Below are positions 1-9,337 of a DNA stretch of 64,000 bases, in pieces. The stretch spans positions 1 through 64,000 of the forward strand of contig JAQTTU010000004.1 of assembly GCA_028710605.1 (NCBI GenBank), in the 5' to 3' direction. Source of the DNA: Sideroxydans sp. (GTDB lineage: Bacteria; Pseudomonadota; Gammaproteobacteria; Burkholderiales; Gallionellaceae). Numbering within the stretch: position 1 is the first letter of the stretch; each line of letters opens with the position of its first letter. Both the position numbers and the translations under genes were made by a program. The notes under the pieces were generated by a model. That model was not told the origin of the DNA, did not search any database, and was given only the letters and a program-made list of their open reading frames with translations.

Positions 1-127
1 CGGAGTAACCCTTCATGATGTGCCACAGGATAGGTTTGCCGCCTATCTCGACCATGGGCTTCGGACGGGTCGAGGTCTCTTCGCTGATGCGTGTGCCCAA
101 ACCTCCTGCTAGTAGGACGGCTCTCAT
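1..127 (-). CDS. rfbF: Glucose-1-phosphate cytidylyltransferase, N-terminal part (cut by window edge)
   Basis: Only the first 42 codons are inside the window. The ATG is at 125-127 on the minus strand. The visible peptide holds the nucleotidyltransferase loop [13 protein letters not shown] followed by [19 protein letters not shown]. That wording is typical of CDP-glucose synthases (RfbF/DdhA), which make CDP-glucose from CTP and glucose-1-phosphate. Glucose-1-phosphate thymidylyl- and uridylyltransferases usually have different residues after GGxGTR. It lies 23 bp after cysC on the same strand, so it is probably the next gene of the polysaccharide operon. CDP-glucose would feed CDP-3,6-dideoxyhexose or related branches lying outside the window. 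Confidence 0.8.
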   Translation of the reverse strand, partial: MRAVLLAGGLGTRISEETSTRPKPMVEIGGKPILWHIMKGYS

Positions 128-150
128 AAAAACTCTTTCCTCAAATTAAT

Positions 151-765
151 TCAGATAATTCCACGATTTACCAATTCGGACAGTACTAGTTTTACACACT
201 CCTCTAACTCAAGTTCGCCCGTATTGACAACCAATTCTGGATTTTGCGGTACTTCGTATGGAGATGAGATGCCAGTAAATTCGGCTAGCTGTCCAGAGCG
301 TGCTTTTTTGTATAGCCCCTTTACATCACGCCTTTCGCAGATATCAATGGAACTATTGCAGTAGATTTCAATGAAATCGCCATGTTGAGCCATGCCACGT
401 ACTCGTGCGCGGTCTGATCTAAACGGAGAAATAAAGGCAGTAAGCACGAGGATTCCGGCTTCCGTAAAAAGCTTTGCTACTTCGCCAACACGGCGAATAT
501 TCTCTTCGCGGTCTTCATTTGAAAAACCCAAGTCGCCACAAAGGCCATGGCGTACATTATCTCCATCCATCACAAAAGTGCGGCAATCTCGCTGGTGCAA
601 TGCTTCTTCCACAGCATGGGCAAGAGTGGATTTGCCTGCACCCGATAAACCAGTAAACCAAATTATGGCTCCACGATGGTCGTTCTGTGCTTCACGGCGC
701 GCACGAGTAACAGTTGCATGATGCCAGACAACATTTGAAGAGGTTTTGTTAGATTCATTACTCAT
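151..765 (-). CDS. cysC: Adenylyl-sulfate kinase (APS kinase)
   Basis: 204 aa, the usual length for a stand-alone APS kinase. It phosphorylates adenosine 5'-phosphosulfate to PAPS with ATP in the cytoplasm. A P-loop GLSGAGKST lies near residues 39-47, followed by DGDNVRHGL and the FISPFR segment, all diagnostic of CysC. The start overlaps the end of cysQ by 8 bp, so the two are probably translationally coupled. cysD, cysN and cysH are not visible here. Next to sugar-nucleotide genes, the likely job is to supply PAPS to a sulfotransferase acting on the polysaccharide rather than assimilatory sulfate reduction (inference). Confidence 0.93.
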   Translation of the reverse strand: MSNESNKTSSNVVWHHATVTRARREAQNDHRGAIIWFTGLSGAGKSTLAHAVEEALHQRDCRTFVMDGDNVRHGLCGDLGFSNEDREENIRRVGEVAKLFTEAGILVLTAFISPFRSDRARVRGMAQHGDFIEIYCNSSIDICERRDVKGLYKKARSGQLAEFTGISSPYEVPQNPELVVNTGELELEECVKLVLSELVNRGII

Positions 766-1561
766 AGAAGTCCTTTATCACGGTCGCCATACTTTGATCT
801 GTTGCAGCAAAAACAAAAAATTCAGTGTTATGCAAATCAGGTTTGTTATATTCCAAAGCTTCACCATTGCAGTCGTGAACGACTCCTCCAGCGGCATTCA
901 CCACAGCATGAGCTGCTGCGGTATCCCATTCCATGGTTGGCCCTAAACGCGGATAGAAATGAGCAGCACCTTCCGCCACCAGACATAGCTTGAGCGAACT
1001 GCCCATGCTAATACACTCGTGGTCACCCAGCTTTTCGAGCAACGCCTGTGTGCGCGTATCGCTATGTGAACGGCTGGCAACTATTTTTATGGCTTCGCCA
1101 GCTATGTGTTGTTTGACCGAAATCGGGTGCGCAACTGATGAGCCTCTATTTTTAAACGCGCCAATGACTCGATCACCGAAATAGCACACATCCGGCACAG
1201 GCGCGTACACCACACCAAGAACAGGAACACCGTTCTCTATCAAGGCGATGTTGACAGTGAACTCGCCGTTACGCTTTACAAATTCCTTGGTTCCATCGAG
1301 CGGATCAACCAGCCAGAATCGTTTCCAGTCTTTGCGTTGCTCATAATCGATCTGCGCAGATTCTTCCGAAAGCACAGGCCAGCCCAAACCCAGTTGTTTT
1401 AAGCCGGCGCTGATTACACGATCTGACGCGAGATCAGCTTGCGTCAACGGGGAGTTGTCCGATTTTGTCATCACGGCATTTACCGGATTGGCGTACACCT
1501 CCATGATGGCTTGACCGGCATGTTTGGCGATAGCGACAATTTGCGTAAGTAATTTATTCAT
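758..1561 (-). CDS. cysQ: 3'(2'),5'-bisphosphate nucleotidase
   Basis: 267 aa from the ATG at 1561 ([16 protein letters not shown]); the frame is open further upstream, but the added residues do not look like the family. It belongs to the inositol-monophosphatase fold. The metal-binding motifs are visible: the LSEESAQ glutamate site, [12 protein letters not shown], and the late WDTAAAHAV aspartate. It hydrolyses PAP, the by-product of sulfotransferases and PAPS reductase, to AMP and phosphate. It partners with the overlapping cysC downstream, one gene making PAPS and the other clearing PAP. About 115 bp separate it from the ugd stop. Confidence 0.92.
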   Translation of the reverse strand: MNKLLTQIVAIAKHAGQAIMEVYANPVNAVMTKSDNSPLTQADLASDRVISAGLKQLGLGWPVLSEESAQIDYEQRKDWKRFWLVDPLDGTKEFVKRNGEFTVNIALIENGVPVLGVVYAPVPDVCYFGDRVIGAFKNRGSSVAHPISVKQHIAGEAIKIVASRSHSDTRTQALLEKLGDHECISMGSSLKLCLVAEGAAHFYPRLGPTMEWDTAAAHAVVNAAGGVVHDCNGEALEYNKPDLHNTEFFVFAATDQSMATVIKDFYE

Positions 1562-1676
1562 CAATAGACACATCCTGTTTAAACAAATCACGGCTATAAA
1601 TCCTGTCCGCCGCATCCTCGATGCCGATACAAGGCGCAAGTTTCAAGACACTAGCGAAGAAGTTTATCTTCATTGG

Positions 1677-2843
1677 TTAGTCTTTTCCAAAAAGGTCGCG
1701 TGTATAAACTTTTTTCTCCACATCTGATAGTTCTACACTCATCCGGTTAGCAACGATGACATCGGATTCTATCTTGAACTGCGCCAAATCATTCACCACT
1801 CTGGAGTGGAAAAACTCTGCTTCTTTGAGCGCCGGTTCATAGACGATGACTTCAACACCTTTGGCTTTAATGCGCTTCATGATGCCCTGAATGCTGGAGG
1901 CACGGAAGTTGTCCGAGCCGCTCTTCATTACAAGGCGGTGGATACCAACAACTTTCGGATTGCGCTTGAGGATGCTGGCTGCGATGAAGTCTTTGCGCGT
2001 GGTGTTGGATTCGACGATAGCGTGAATCAGGTTCTGCGGAACATCACTATAGTTGGCCAGCAGTTGCTTGGTGTCCTTCGGCAAGCAGTAGCCGCCGTAA
2101 CCGAACGATGGGTTGTTGTAATGTTCGCCGATGCGCGGGTCAAGACAAACCCCCTGAATGATCTGTTTGGTATCGAGACCATGTGTCGCCGCATAAGTGT
2201 CCAGCTCATTGAAGTAGGCCACGCGCATGGCGAGAAAGGTGTTGGCAAATAGTTTGACTGCCTCGGCCTCGGTGGAGTCGGTGAACAGCACGTCAATGTT
2301 TTGCTTGATGGCACCCTGTTTGAGCAAGTTGGCGAAGGTCTCGGCACGCTTGGAACGTTCGCCGATGACAATGCGCGAAGGATAGAGGTTGTCGTACAGC
2401 GCTTTGCCTTCACGTAAAAATTCAGGTGAGAAGATGAGTGTGTCGCAGTTGAACTGCGCACGCGCTTTGACGGTGTAGCCGACGGGAACGGTGGATTTAA
2501 TAATCATCACCGCCTGCGGATTGATGTTCAGCACATCTTGAATAACCGATTCGATCGAACGCGTGTTGAAGTAATTGGTCTCGGGGTCGTAGTCGGTAGG
2601 GGTTGCGATGATGACGTAGTCCGCCCCGGCGTAGGCTTCACGCTTGTCGAGCGTAGCCTTGAAGTTAAGCGACTTGTGCTTCAAATACTCTTCAATCTCT
2701 TTGTCTTCAATCGGTGATTGCTTGCGATTCAACATCGCCACCTTTTCGGGAACGATGTCCAGCGCCACCACTTCATTGTGTTGGGCAAGCAGGATGGCAT
2801 TGGAGATGCCGACATATCCGGTACCGGCGATGGCGATTTTCAT
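1677..2843 (-). CDS. ugd: UDP-glucose 6-dehydrogenase
   Basis: 388 aa from the ATG at 2843; a GTG two codons upstream is an alternative start. This is the same length as the short Escherichia coli Ugd form, and it begins with the NAD-binding motif GTGYVGISN. Other hallmarks are [26 protein letters not shown] and the catalytic-cysteine segment [11 protein letters not shown]. It oxidises UDP-glucose to UDP-glucuronate with two NAD+, giving uronic acid to the surface polymer. It lies 48 bp downstream of fcl, and the spacer contains the degenerate CAAGG/TTCAAG-rich sequence also seen around the IVS-type gene. Confidence 0.95.
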   Translation of the reverse strand: MKIAIAGTGYVGISNAILLAQHNEVVALDIVPEKVAMLNRKQSPIEDKEIEEYLKHKSLNFKATLDKREAYAGADYVIIATPTDYDPETNYFNTRSIESVIQDVLNINPQAVMIIKSTVPVGYTVKARAQFNCDTLIFSPEFLREGKALYDNLYPSRIVIGERSKRAETFANLLKQGAIKQNIDVLFTDSTEAEAVKLFANTFLAMRVAYFNELDTYAATHGLDTKQIIQGVCLDPRIGEHYNNPSFGYGGYCLPKDTKQLLANYSDVPQNLIHAIVESNTTRKDFIAASILKRNPKVVGIHRLVMKSGSDNFRASSIQGIMKRIKAKGVEVIVYEPALKEAEFFHSRVVNDLAQFKIESDVIVANRMSVELSDVEKKVYTRDLFGKD

Positions 2844-2891
2844 AAACACAGATTCAAGATTAAAGAGACAAGGTTCAAGTTAAAGGCTGGA

Positions 2892-3848
2892 TTAAATATT
2901 ACTCAGCATATCTTGATACGACAACGCAATACCTTCCTTCAACTGTATCTTGCGTTGCCATCCCAGAGCGTTGATGCGTGATACATCCATTACCTTGCGC
3001 ATGGTGCCATCAGGCTTGCGGCTGTCGAAAGTTAAACTCCCCTTGAAGCCAACTACCTCCGCGACCATCTCTGCCAGTTCGCGGATGGTGAGGTCCTCCC
3101 CGCAACCGATGTTAACCAGCGGGGGAAAGTCGTTATTGAACAGGTCGGCAAGTTTGTCTTCTGCTTGTTCCAGCAGATAGATGCAGGCATCGGCCATATC
3201 TTCACTGTAAAGAAATTCACGCTTGGGCGTACCTGTCCCCCAGACAACCACTTCTTTGGCATCGCCCTGTTTGGCTTCGTGCATCTTGCGGATCAGCGCA
3301 GGCAAAACGTGGGAGTTGTTGAGGTCGTAGTTATCGTTGGGGCCATACAAATTAGTTGGCATGGCTGCCATGTACTTGGTGCCATATTGCCGATTGTAAG
3401 CATGGCACATTTCGATGCCAGCAATTTTAGCCAGCGCGTATGGACGATTGGTTGGTTCCAGCGGCCCGCTAAGCAAACAATCTTCCGTCATAGGTTGCGG
3501 TGCATTTTTGGGGTAGATGCAGGATGAGCCCAAAAAAAGCAAACGCTCGACCTTGCACAGCCATGCGCTGTGGATAACGTTATTCTGTATCACCAGATTA
3601 TCGCGGATGAATTCCGCCGGGTAAATATTGTTGGCATGAATTCCGCCAACTTTGGCCGCAGCGAGAATGACGTAGTCCGGTTTCTCTTGGGCAAAGAACG
3701 CCTGCACCGCAGCTTGATCGCGCAACTCAAGTTCGGCATGTGTACGCAGAATAAGGTTGCGGTAACCCTTGGCCTGCAAGCGCCGCACCAGAGCCGAGCC
3801 AACAAGACCCCGGTGACCGGCGATGTAAATTTTAGATGAAAGGTTCAA
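2892..3848 (-). CDS. fcl: GDP-L-fucose synthase
   Basis: 318 aa, close to the family's usual 310-325. It is an extended short-chain dehydrogenase with N-terminal [10 protein letters not shown], the GSSCIYP serine segment and the catalytic YxxxK in YALAKIAG. The family epimerises and reduces GDP-4-keto-6-deoxymannose to GDP-L-fucose with NADPH. It follows gmd, which supplies that intermediate, although an IVS-type gene now separates the two. The pair implies fucose (or a 6-deoxy relative) in the exported polysaccharide. Confidence 0.95.
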   Translation of the reverse strand: MNLSSKIYIAGHRGLVGSALVRRLQAKGYRNLILRTHAELELRDQAAVQAFFAQEKPDYVILAAAKVGGIHANNIYPAEFIRDNLVIQNNVIHSAWLCKVERLLFLGSSCIYPKNAPQPMTEDCLLSGPLEPTNRPYALAKIAGIEMCHAYNRQYGTKYMAAMPTNLYGPNDNYDLNNSHVLPALIRKMHEAKQGDAKEVVVWGTGTPKREFLYSEDMADACIYLLEQAEDKLADLFNNDFPPLVNIGCGEDLTIRELAEMVAEVVGFKGSLTFDSRKPDGTMRKVMDVSRINALGWQRKIQLKEGIALSYQDMLSNI

Positions 3849-3893
3849 AGTTCAAGTCTCAAGTTAAAAAACAGGAGTAAGGATCATGATTCA

Positions 3894-3960
3894 AGGAGCA
3901 AGGATAAAGGCGCAAGACAAATTTAGCATGTACCTTGCATCTTGTTCCTTGCCCCTGTTA
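3894..3960. repeat. Imperfect inverted repeat at the 3' end of the IVS-type gene
   Basis: The segment reads GGAGCAAGGATAAAGGCGCAAG on one arm and, as reverse complement, GGGGCAAGGAACAAGATGCAAG on the other. This gives a long imperfect hairpin directly after the in-frame stop of the four-helix-bundle gene. Related CAAGG/TTCAAG strings occur at 2855-2890 and 4318-4390. Complementary ends are a property of 23S intervening-sequence elements, so this may be an element boundary (inference). Confidence 0.55.
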
Positions 3961-4312
3961 TTTGATACGAGCACGAACAGTTTGAATGAATCCGTGAAGC
4001 ATTTTGGATATTTCTTCGCATTCGTTTATCCATAATTTTGCCCGCATCTTTATTGATATATCCAATTTCCATTCCAATGTAAATCCGGGTTCTGATTTCT
4101 CCGGCCGAACCTTTTGCATAATTCAAAAAATTTGCCAGTTCTTTATTCGAGTTTCTCTCATAACCTTCAGCAATATTCGATGGCACTGAAAGTGCCGCGC
4201 GAGTGATCTGATCTCTAAAACCAAAGTCCTTTAGCTCAGCCAACTCCTTATACAGACTCACACTCAAGCGAGCTGACCTTTTCCAAACTTCAATATCTTC
4301 AAATCTCGCCAT
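3958..4312 (-). pseudogene. Four-helix-bundle protein of the 23S rRNA intervening-sequence (IVS) family, frameshifted
   Basis: The N-terminal part (MARFEDIEVWKRSARL, then ITRAALSVPSNIAEGYERNS) is unmistakably the IVS/four-helix-bundle family. As read, the frame runs on to a stop at 3923 with an atypical tail. Removing one base from the run of four T at 4036-4039 (plus strand) restores the family ending LWINECEEISKMLHGFIQ..RARIK and a stop at 3958-3960. So there is a one-base insertion in a homopolymer, either a real frameshift or a sequencing error. The family has no settled biochemical role outside rRNA. Here it sits between gmd and fcl, surrounded by CAAGG-rich spacers, as if inserted in the operon. 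Confidence 0.8.
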
Positions 4313-4395
4313 ATCAATATTGGCTCAAGGGGCAAGGTTCAAGGAAAAACAGCCCAAGTTTTGCTTGCACCTTGACTCTTGCACCTTTAACCTGC

Positions 4396-5502
4396 TTATT
4401 CGTTGTAGTCGTATGCCGTAAATCCGTGCTTCTTAACCAGCTCATCACGTTCAGCTGACTTGAGATCTTCGCGCACCATCTCAGAGACAAGCTCCTGAAA
4501 GGTGATTTTCGGAGTCCAGCCAAGTTTTTGGCGGGCATTGGTCGGGTCTCCCAGCAGTGTCTCCACTTCGGTGGGGCGGAAATAGCGCGGATCAACCTGG
4601 ACGACGCATTTACCTGTAGAAACGTCATAGCCCTTCTCTTCCAGGCCCTTGCCTTCCCAACGTACCTGTATGCCCATTTCTTTTGCAGCGGCATTGACGA
4701 AGTCGCGCACGCTATATTGCACGCCCGTAGCGATCACAAAATCTTCGGGCTGTTCTTGCTGCAACATGAGCCATTGCATTTCGACGTAGTCTTTGGCATG
4801 CCCCCAATCGCGCAGGGAGTCCATGTTGCCAAGGTACAGACAATCTTGCAGGCCAAGTTTGATTCGAGCCAGCGCGCGGGTGATCTTGCGAGTGACGAAG
4901 GTCTCGCCGCGAATCGGCGATTCGTGGTTGAACAAAATTCCGTTGCAGGCGTAGATGCCATAAGCTTCGCGGTAGTTAACAGTGATCCAGTAGGCGTACA
5001 TTTTGGCTACGGCGTAGGGGCTGCGCGGATAGAACGGCGTGGTTTCCTTTTGCGGAATTTCTTGCACCATCCCAAACAGTTCGGAGGTGGATGCCTGGTA
5101 GAAACGTGTTTTCTTTTCCAGCCCCAAAATGCGGATGGCTTCGAGGATACGCAAGGTACCGATGCCGTCGGCATTGGCGGTGTATTCGGGCGTATCGAAT
5201 GAAACGGCAACGTGGCTCATGGCAGCGAGGTTATATATCTCGTCCGGCTGCACTTGCTGGATGATGCGTATGAGATTGGTGGAGTCGGTCAGGTCGCCGT
5301 AGTGCAAAATAAATTTGGCGTTATCGACATGCGGATCTTGATACAGATGATCGATACGGTCGGTATTAAATAAAGAGGAACGGCGTTTTACACCATGCAC
5401 GGTGTAGCCTTTTTTCAGCAACAGCTCGGCCAAATAGGCACCGTCTTGTCCTGTAATTCCGGTAATCAACGCTACTTTGTTATTGCTCAAAATATTCTCC
5501 AA
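4396..5502 (-). CDS. gmd: GDP-mannose 4,6-dehydratase
   Basis: 368 aa against about 373 for the E. coli enzyme. The Rossmann motif [11 protein letters not shown] is at the N-terminus, followed by the active-site STSELFG and YxxxK in [15 protein letters not shown], then [19 protein letters not shown]. It converts GDP-mannose to GDP-4-dehydro-6-deoxymannose, the first committed step to GDP-fucose, rhamnose or perosamine. It lies about 60 bp after manB, and its product is used by fcl downstream. Confidence 0.96.
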   Translation of the reverse strand: MENILSNNKVALITGITGQDGAYLAELLLKKGYTVHGVKRRSSLFNTDRIDHLYQDPHVDNAKFILHYGDLTDSTNLIRIIQQVQPDEIYNLAAMSHVAVSFDTPEYTANADGIGTLRILEAIRILGLEKKTRFYQASTSELFGMVQEIPQKETTPFYPRSPYAVAKMYAYWITVNYREAYGIYACNGILFNHESPIRGETFVTRKITRALARIKLGLQDCLYLGNMDSLRDWGHAKDYVEMQWLMLQQEQPEDFVIATGVQYSVRDFVNAAAKEMGIQVRWEGKGLEEKGYDVSTGKCVVQVDPRYFRPTEVETLLGDPTNARQKLGWTPKITFQELVSEMVREDLKSAERDELVKKHGFTAYDYNE

Positions 5503-5561
5503 ACTTAGTAAAAAAATCCACGACCTGATTACCCTGCCTTAATTCAGCAGTCCTATTTGCT

Positions 5562-6965
5562 CTATTTCCGACCTTCAATTAATGCAGCAAGCTCGGCAGT
5601 ACATGTAGTCAACAGAGCATTGTTTGCTCGCGTTTCCACATTCAATCGCAACAATGGCTCAGTGTTCGAGCCGCGCAAATTAAAACGCCATTCCGGGAAT
5701 TCAACACTTACCCCGTCGGGGCGATCAATGATAGGCGCTTGAGCCTGATAGTGCTGCAAGACGCGCTCAATTGTTTGCTCAACGTTGCTCACACGAAAGT
5801 TGATCTCGCCGCTGCATGGGTAAGCCTGGATGCGTTCGCCCACCAATTGCGAGAGTCTTTTTCCGCTGCGACTGAGCAGCTCGGTAACCAGCAACCAAGG
5901 AATCATGCCGCTGTCGCAGTAGGCGAAATCGCGGAAGTAATGGTGTGCGCTCATTTCGCCACCATAGATGGCGTTCTCGGCGCGCATGCGCTCTTTGATG
6001 AAGGCATGCCCTGTCTTGGATTGGATGGTAATGCCACCCGCAGTTTTGACAACATCGACGGTATTCCAGGTCAGACGCGGATCATGGATGATCTTCTCTC
6101 CCGGATGCTTGACCAGAAAAGCTTCAGCCAGCAGACCGACGATGTAATAACCTTCGATAAATTCACCGTGTTCGTCGAACAAGAAACAGCGGTCAAAGTC
6201 GCCGTCCCAAGCGATTCCCATATCGGCTTGATGTGTCCGCACCGCTTGCGACGTGACTGCTCGATTTTCCGGCAACAACGGATTGGGAATGCCATTCGGA
6301 AAAGTGCCATCGGGTTGATGGTGCACTTTGATAAAAGTGACGGGTATACCCAACTGCCTGAAGCGCGCCTCAAGCGCATCAATTACGTGTCCGGCAGCGC
6401 CATTGCCAGCATCGACTACCAGCTTGAGCGGCTTGATGGCTGATGCATCAAGATAAGTGAGCAGGTGATCTACATAAGGATTGAGGATTGAGGATTGGGT
6501 GATGCTGCCACGGTTTTGTAGGTCGGGTTTTAACCCGACGTTCTCTTGACGGGCTGAAGCCCGGCCTACATTAGCTTCTGCCAATGCTTGTATGGCCTGC
6601 AATCCCGTATCGCCGCTGATCGGCAACGCACCGCGACCGACCAGTTTCATGCCGTTGTAGTCCATCGGGTTATGGCTGGCGGTGACTTCGATTCCACCAT
6701 CAACATCCAGATGGAAGGCGGCAAAGTACACCTCTTCGGTACCAGTCATGCCGATGTCAACCACATCGGCTCCGCCATCCATCAGGCCATTGGCTAGTGC
6801 CAGCTTGAGTGGTTCGCTGGTAAGACGCACATCCCCGCCCACCACAACCCGCTTGGCATTAAGGTACTGGGCATAGGCGCGACCAATGCGGTAGGCGATG
6901 TCTTCGTTGAGTTCTTCGCCAAGTTTGCCGCGAATGTCATAGGCTTTGAAGCAAGTCAGGGTCAT
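5562..6965 (-). CDS. manB: Phosphomannomutase (ManB/CpsG/AlgC type) carrying a repeat-derived insertion
   Basis: 467 aa, alpha-D-phosphohexomutase family. It interconverts mannose-6-phosphate and mannose-1-phosphate. The phosphoserine loop [12 protein letters not shown] (Ser near 97), the metal loop WDGDFDRCF and the sugar-binding [10 protein letters not shown] are present. Residues about 131-160 do not look like the family: they are encoded by a dispersed inverted repeat (6518-6569) plus a triple AGGATTG run, placed in frame in the loop before YVDHLL. The downstream fold is intact, so the enzyme is probably active. The start overlaps the manC stop by 4 bp (ATGA). Confidence 0.94.
   Translation of the reverse strand: MTLTCFKAYDIRGKLGEELNEDIAYRIGRAYAQYLNAKRVVVGGDVRLTSEPLKLALANGLMDGGADVVDIGMTGTEEVYFAAFHLDVDGGIEVTASHNPMDYNGMKLVGRGALPISGDTGLQAIQALAEANVGRASARQENVGLKPDLQNRGSITQSSILNPYVDHLLTYLDASAIKPLKLVVDAGNGAAGHVIDALEARFRQLGIPVTFIKVHHQPDGTFPNGIPNPLLPENRAVTSQAVRTHQADMGIAWDGDFDRCFLFDEHGEFIEGYYIVGLLAEAFLVKHPGEKIIHDPRLTWNTVDVVKTAGGITIQSKTGHAFIKERMRAENAIYGGEMSAHHYFRDFAYCDSGMIPWLLVTELLSRSGKRLSQLVGERIQAYPCSGEINFRVSNVEQTIERVLQHYQAQAPIIDRPDGVSVEFPEWRFNLRGSNTEPLLRLNVETRANNALLTTCTAELAALIEGRK
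6518..6569. repeat. GTAGGTCGGG-type inverted repeat inside manB
   Basis: GTAGGTCGGGTTTTAACCCGAC ends one arm and GGGCTGAAGCCCGGCCTAC the other. The same family occurs in intergenic DNA at 24111-24177, 35846-35891 and 51072-51146. Here it encodes roughly residues 133-149 of phosphomannomutase without breaking the frame. Confidence 0.85.
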
Positions 6966-8395
6966 GCGGATACTCTTCCATATACATCTTCAAACCTGAC
7001 AATATCGTCTTCCCCCAGATATTCGCCGCTCTGCACTTCGATCATAACCAAGGGCAACAAGCCGGGATTTTCCAAGCGGTGTTTGTGGCCGGCCGGGATG
7101 TAGGTGGATTCGTTGGTATTCACGAAAATCTCCCGTTCTCCATTAACAACACGCGCCATCCCGCTGACCACGATCCAGTGTTCACTGCGGTGGTGGTGCA
7201 TTTGCAGGCTGAGGCTGGCACCGGGCTTAACTTCGATACGCTTGATCTTGAAGTGCGAACCTTCTTCGAGCACAGTATAGGTACCCCACGGGCGATGAAC
7301 TGTTCTGTGCAGGCGATGAGCCTCGTGCCCTTCAGCCTTAAGGCGCGCGAAAATATGTTTGACATCTTGAGCGCTACTGCGGTCAGCGATCAATACGGCA
7401 TCGGGCGTGTCGATTACTAGGAGGTCTTTGATGCCCACCGCTCCAACGAGTCTGTGATTGCTTTGGATGTAGCAATTATTGACATCGTGCAAAATAACTT
7501 CGCCTTCGATGCGGTTGCCTTGGGCATCCGGTGTGGTTAGATCGCCCAATGCAGCCCATGAACCAATGTCGCTCCAGCCAATACTGCACGGCACAACGGC
7601 AACATTGGCAGATTTTTCCATGACTGCGTAGTCGATTGAATCGTCCGGCACTTGTTTGAACAGAACCGCATCAAGTTCAAGTTGGCTGAAGCCATTTCCC
7701 TCGGCGTAGCGCGACTGCTCAATACAGGTGCGCACGGCTTCCAAGATAGCCGGACAGTGTTGTTTCATCTCGCGCAACATACTGCCCGCCTGAAAGCAGA
7801 ACATGCCGGAGTTCCACAAATAGCGACCGGATGCCACGTATTCCTTGGCCTTTTCGAGATTCGGTTTTTCCACAAAGCGTTTAACATCATGACCATCAGC
7901 CTCGATGTAGCCATATCCTGTTTCCGGCATATCCGGCTGGATGCCGAAGGTCGCCAGCTTGCCTTGGGCGGCGAGCTCCATGGCAGCAACCACGGCTTGT
8001 GCAAAAGCGGTTTGATCGACGATCAGATGGTCGGCGGCCAGCACCAGCAAACAGGCCTCTTCGCCATGAATAGCGGCGACATGTAATGCGGCAGCAGCAA
8101 TAGCGGGGGCGGTGTTACGTCCAAATGGTTCGAGTATGAAACTATTGGACAAATCATAATTGGTGGGAATAGATGCCACTTCGCGGTATTCATCTTCGGT
8201 CTTGAAGAACAGTTCGCGATTGGTGACAGTCAGTGTTTCAACCACGTGCGGCAACACAGCCCCGCGCAGCCAAGCCTTCTGTAGCAGGCTTTGTCCGTCG
8301 GCAAGACGAATAAATGGCTTGGGATGCAACTCGCGTGATACTGGCCAGAGTCTGGAACCTGCTCCGCCGCACAAGATGGTAGGGATCAATTTCAT
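6962..8395 (-). CDS. manC: Mannose-1-phosphate guanylyltransferase / mannose-6-phosphate isomerase
   Basis: 477 aa bifunctional type (AlgA/CpsB/XanB). The N-terminal nucleotidyltransferase domain begins [16 protein letters not shown] with the pyrophosphorylase signature, and FVEKP lies near 175. The C-terminal cupin (about 360-470) carries the metal-binding histidine cluster [11 protein letters not shown] and supplies phosphomannose isomerase activity. It makes GDP-mannose and can also draw mannose-6-phosphate from fructose-6-phosphate. It overlaps manB by 4 bp and lies 9 bp after the chain-length gene, so the cluster is a tight operon. Confidence 0.95.
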   Translation of the reverse strand: MKLIPTILCGGAGSRLWPVSRELHPKPFIRLADGQSLLQKAWLRGAVLPHVVETLTVTNRELFFKTEDEYREVASIPTNYDLSNSFILEPFGRNTAPAIAAAALHVAAIHGEEACLLVLAADHLIVDQTAFAQAVVAAMELAAQGKLATFGIQPDMPETGYGYIEADGHDVKRFVEKPNLEKAKEYVASGRYLWNSGMFCFQAGSMLREMKQHCPAILEAVRTCIEQSRYAEGNGFSQLELDAVLFKQVPDDSIDYAVMEKSANVAVVPCSIGWSDIGSWAALGDLTTPDAQGNRIEGEVILHDVNNCYIQSNHRLVGAVGIKDLLVIDTPDAVLIADRSSAQDVKHIFARLKAEGHEAHRLHRTVHRPWGTYTVLEEGSHFKIKRIEVKPGASLSLQMHHHRSEHWIVVSGMARVVNGEREIFVNTNESTYIPAGHKHRLENPGLLPLVMIEVQSGEYLGEDDIVRFEDVYGRVSA

Positions 8396-8404
8396 TTTAA
8401 AGCC

Positions 8405-9337
8405 TTAGTCAACAGCAGCCGCATCATCGCGCCGCTTGGCAATACTTTCTTTATAGTACGCATAGATTAATGCTAGGAAACCTGCCATAAATGCGGACAG
8501 GATGACGAGGATTGATCGCTTGGGCTTGATCTTTTTATCAGGCTCCACTGCCTTATCCAGCACCTTGAAGGCATATTCTTTTTGGGTGTTTGCCAGCATG
8601 ATTTTCTTTTTCTCCGCAACAATCATGTCAAACAGAATTTGCCGTGTATCTTCAATCTGAGTACGCATCAACTCCTCATTAAGATACTTCAGATTGCTTT
8701 CGCTACGCGCAATTTCTTGCTGGGCAATGTACTGGTTCAATTTATCTACCAAAGCATTGACCCATTCTGTGGCAAGAGCTGCATCTTCCCAATCTATTGA
8801 AACAGTGATCAAGTCCGTTTTTTTATCTTTATCGACTTTCAGCATACCGCCATCATTAAAAAGGCGATAAACATCCATCTGCCCAGGCTGATCCTTTGGA
8901 TCACTTTCCTTCCACGTTTTTTTTTGTTCGTCCCATTCATTCTCAAACAGGATAGGCATCAGGTTTTTTTCTTGCACAAATTTCCACAAGAAGTTATTCG
9001 ATTGCATCACGGCGAGGTTCTCGTCAGCATCTCCACCACCTAATGAGACTCCAGCTATGGATGCCAAATCTCCTAGACCACTCATTTTTCCAAAAGCTGA
9101 AGCTAACCCTCCTTTAGGAGAAGCAGGCTTAACTGATGCAAGCAAGATTTCGGCACGATATATATTGTGCAAAAACATGGAGAGACCCGCAGTCAGCACC
9201 GCAGCTCCCAGCACCGACTTGATAATCATGCGCTTGTATTTGAGGAAGATGCGCCAAAGCTCCCGCAAATCAATCTCGTCATCCGCAGGCAAATGACTAT
9301 GGACTTGCTTTTCGTTAGGTTGAAGATGCTCGCTCAC
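8405..9337 (-). CDS. Wzz/GNVR-type polysaccharide chain-length determinant protein
   Basis: 310 aa from a GTG start at 9337 that overlaps the preceding stop as GTGA; the upstream extension overlaps the SLBB gene and is unlikely. The order is a short cytoplasmic stretch (DEIDLRELW, Wzz signature), a transmembrane helix near residues 35-60, a periplasmic helical domain, and a second membrane helix near the C-terminus (SILVILSAFMAGFLALIYAYY). The family sits in the inner membrane and sets the modal length of O-antigen or exopolysaccharide chains. No tyrosine-kinase domain is attached. It pairs with the SLBB exporter immediately upstream. Confidence 0.88.
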   Translation of the reverse strand: MSEHLQPNEKQVHSHLPADDEIDLRELWRIFLKYKRMIIKSVLGAAVLTAGLSMFLHNIYRAEILLASVKPASPKGGLASAFGKMSGLGDLASIAGVSLGGGDADENLAVMQSNNFLWKFVQEKNLMPILFENEWDEQKKTWKESDPKDQPGQMDVYRLFNDGGMLKVDKDKKTDLITVSIDWEDAALATEWVNALVDKLNQYIAQQEIARSESNLKYLNEELMRTQIEDTRQILFDMIVAEKKKIMLANTQKEYAFKVLDKAVEPDKKIKPKRSILVILSAFMAGFLALIYAYYKESIAKRRDDAAAVD

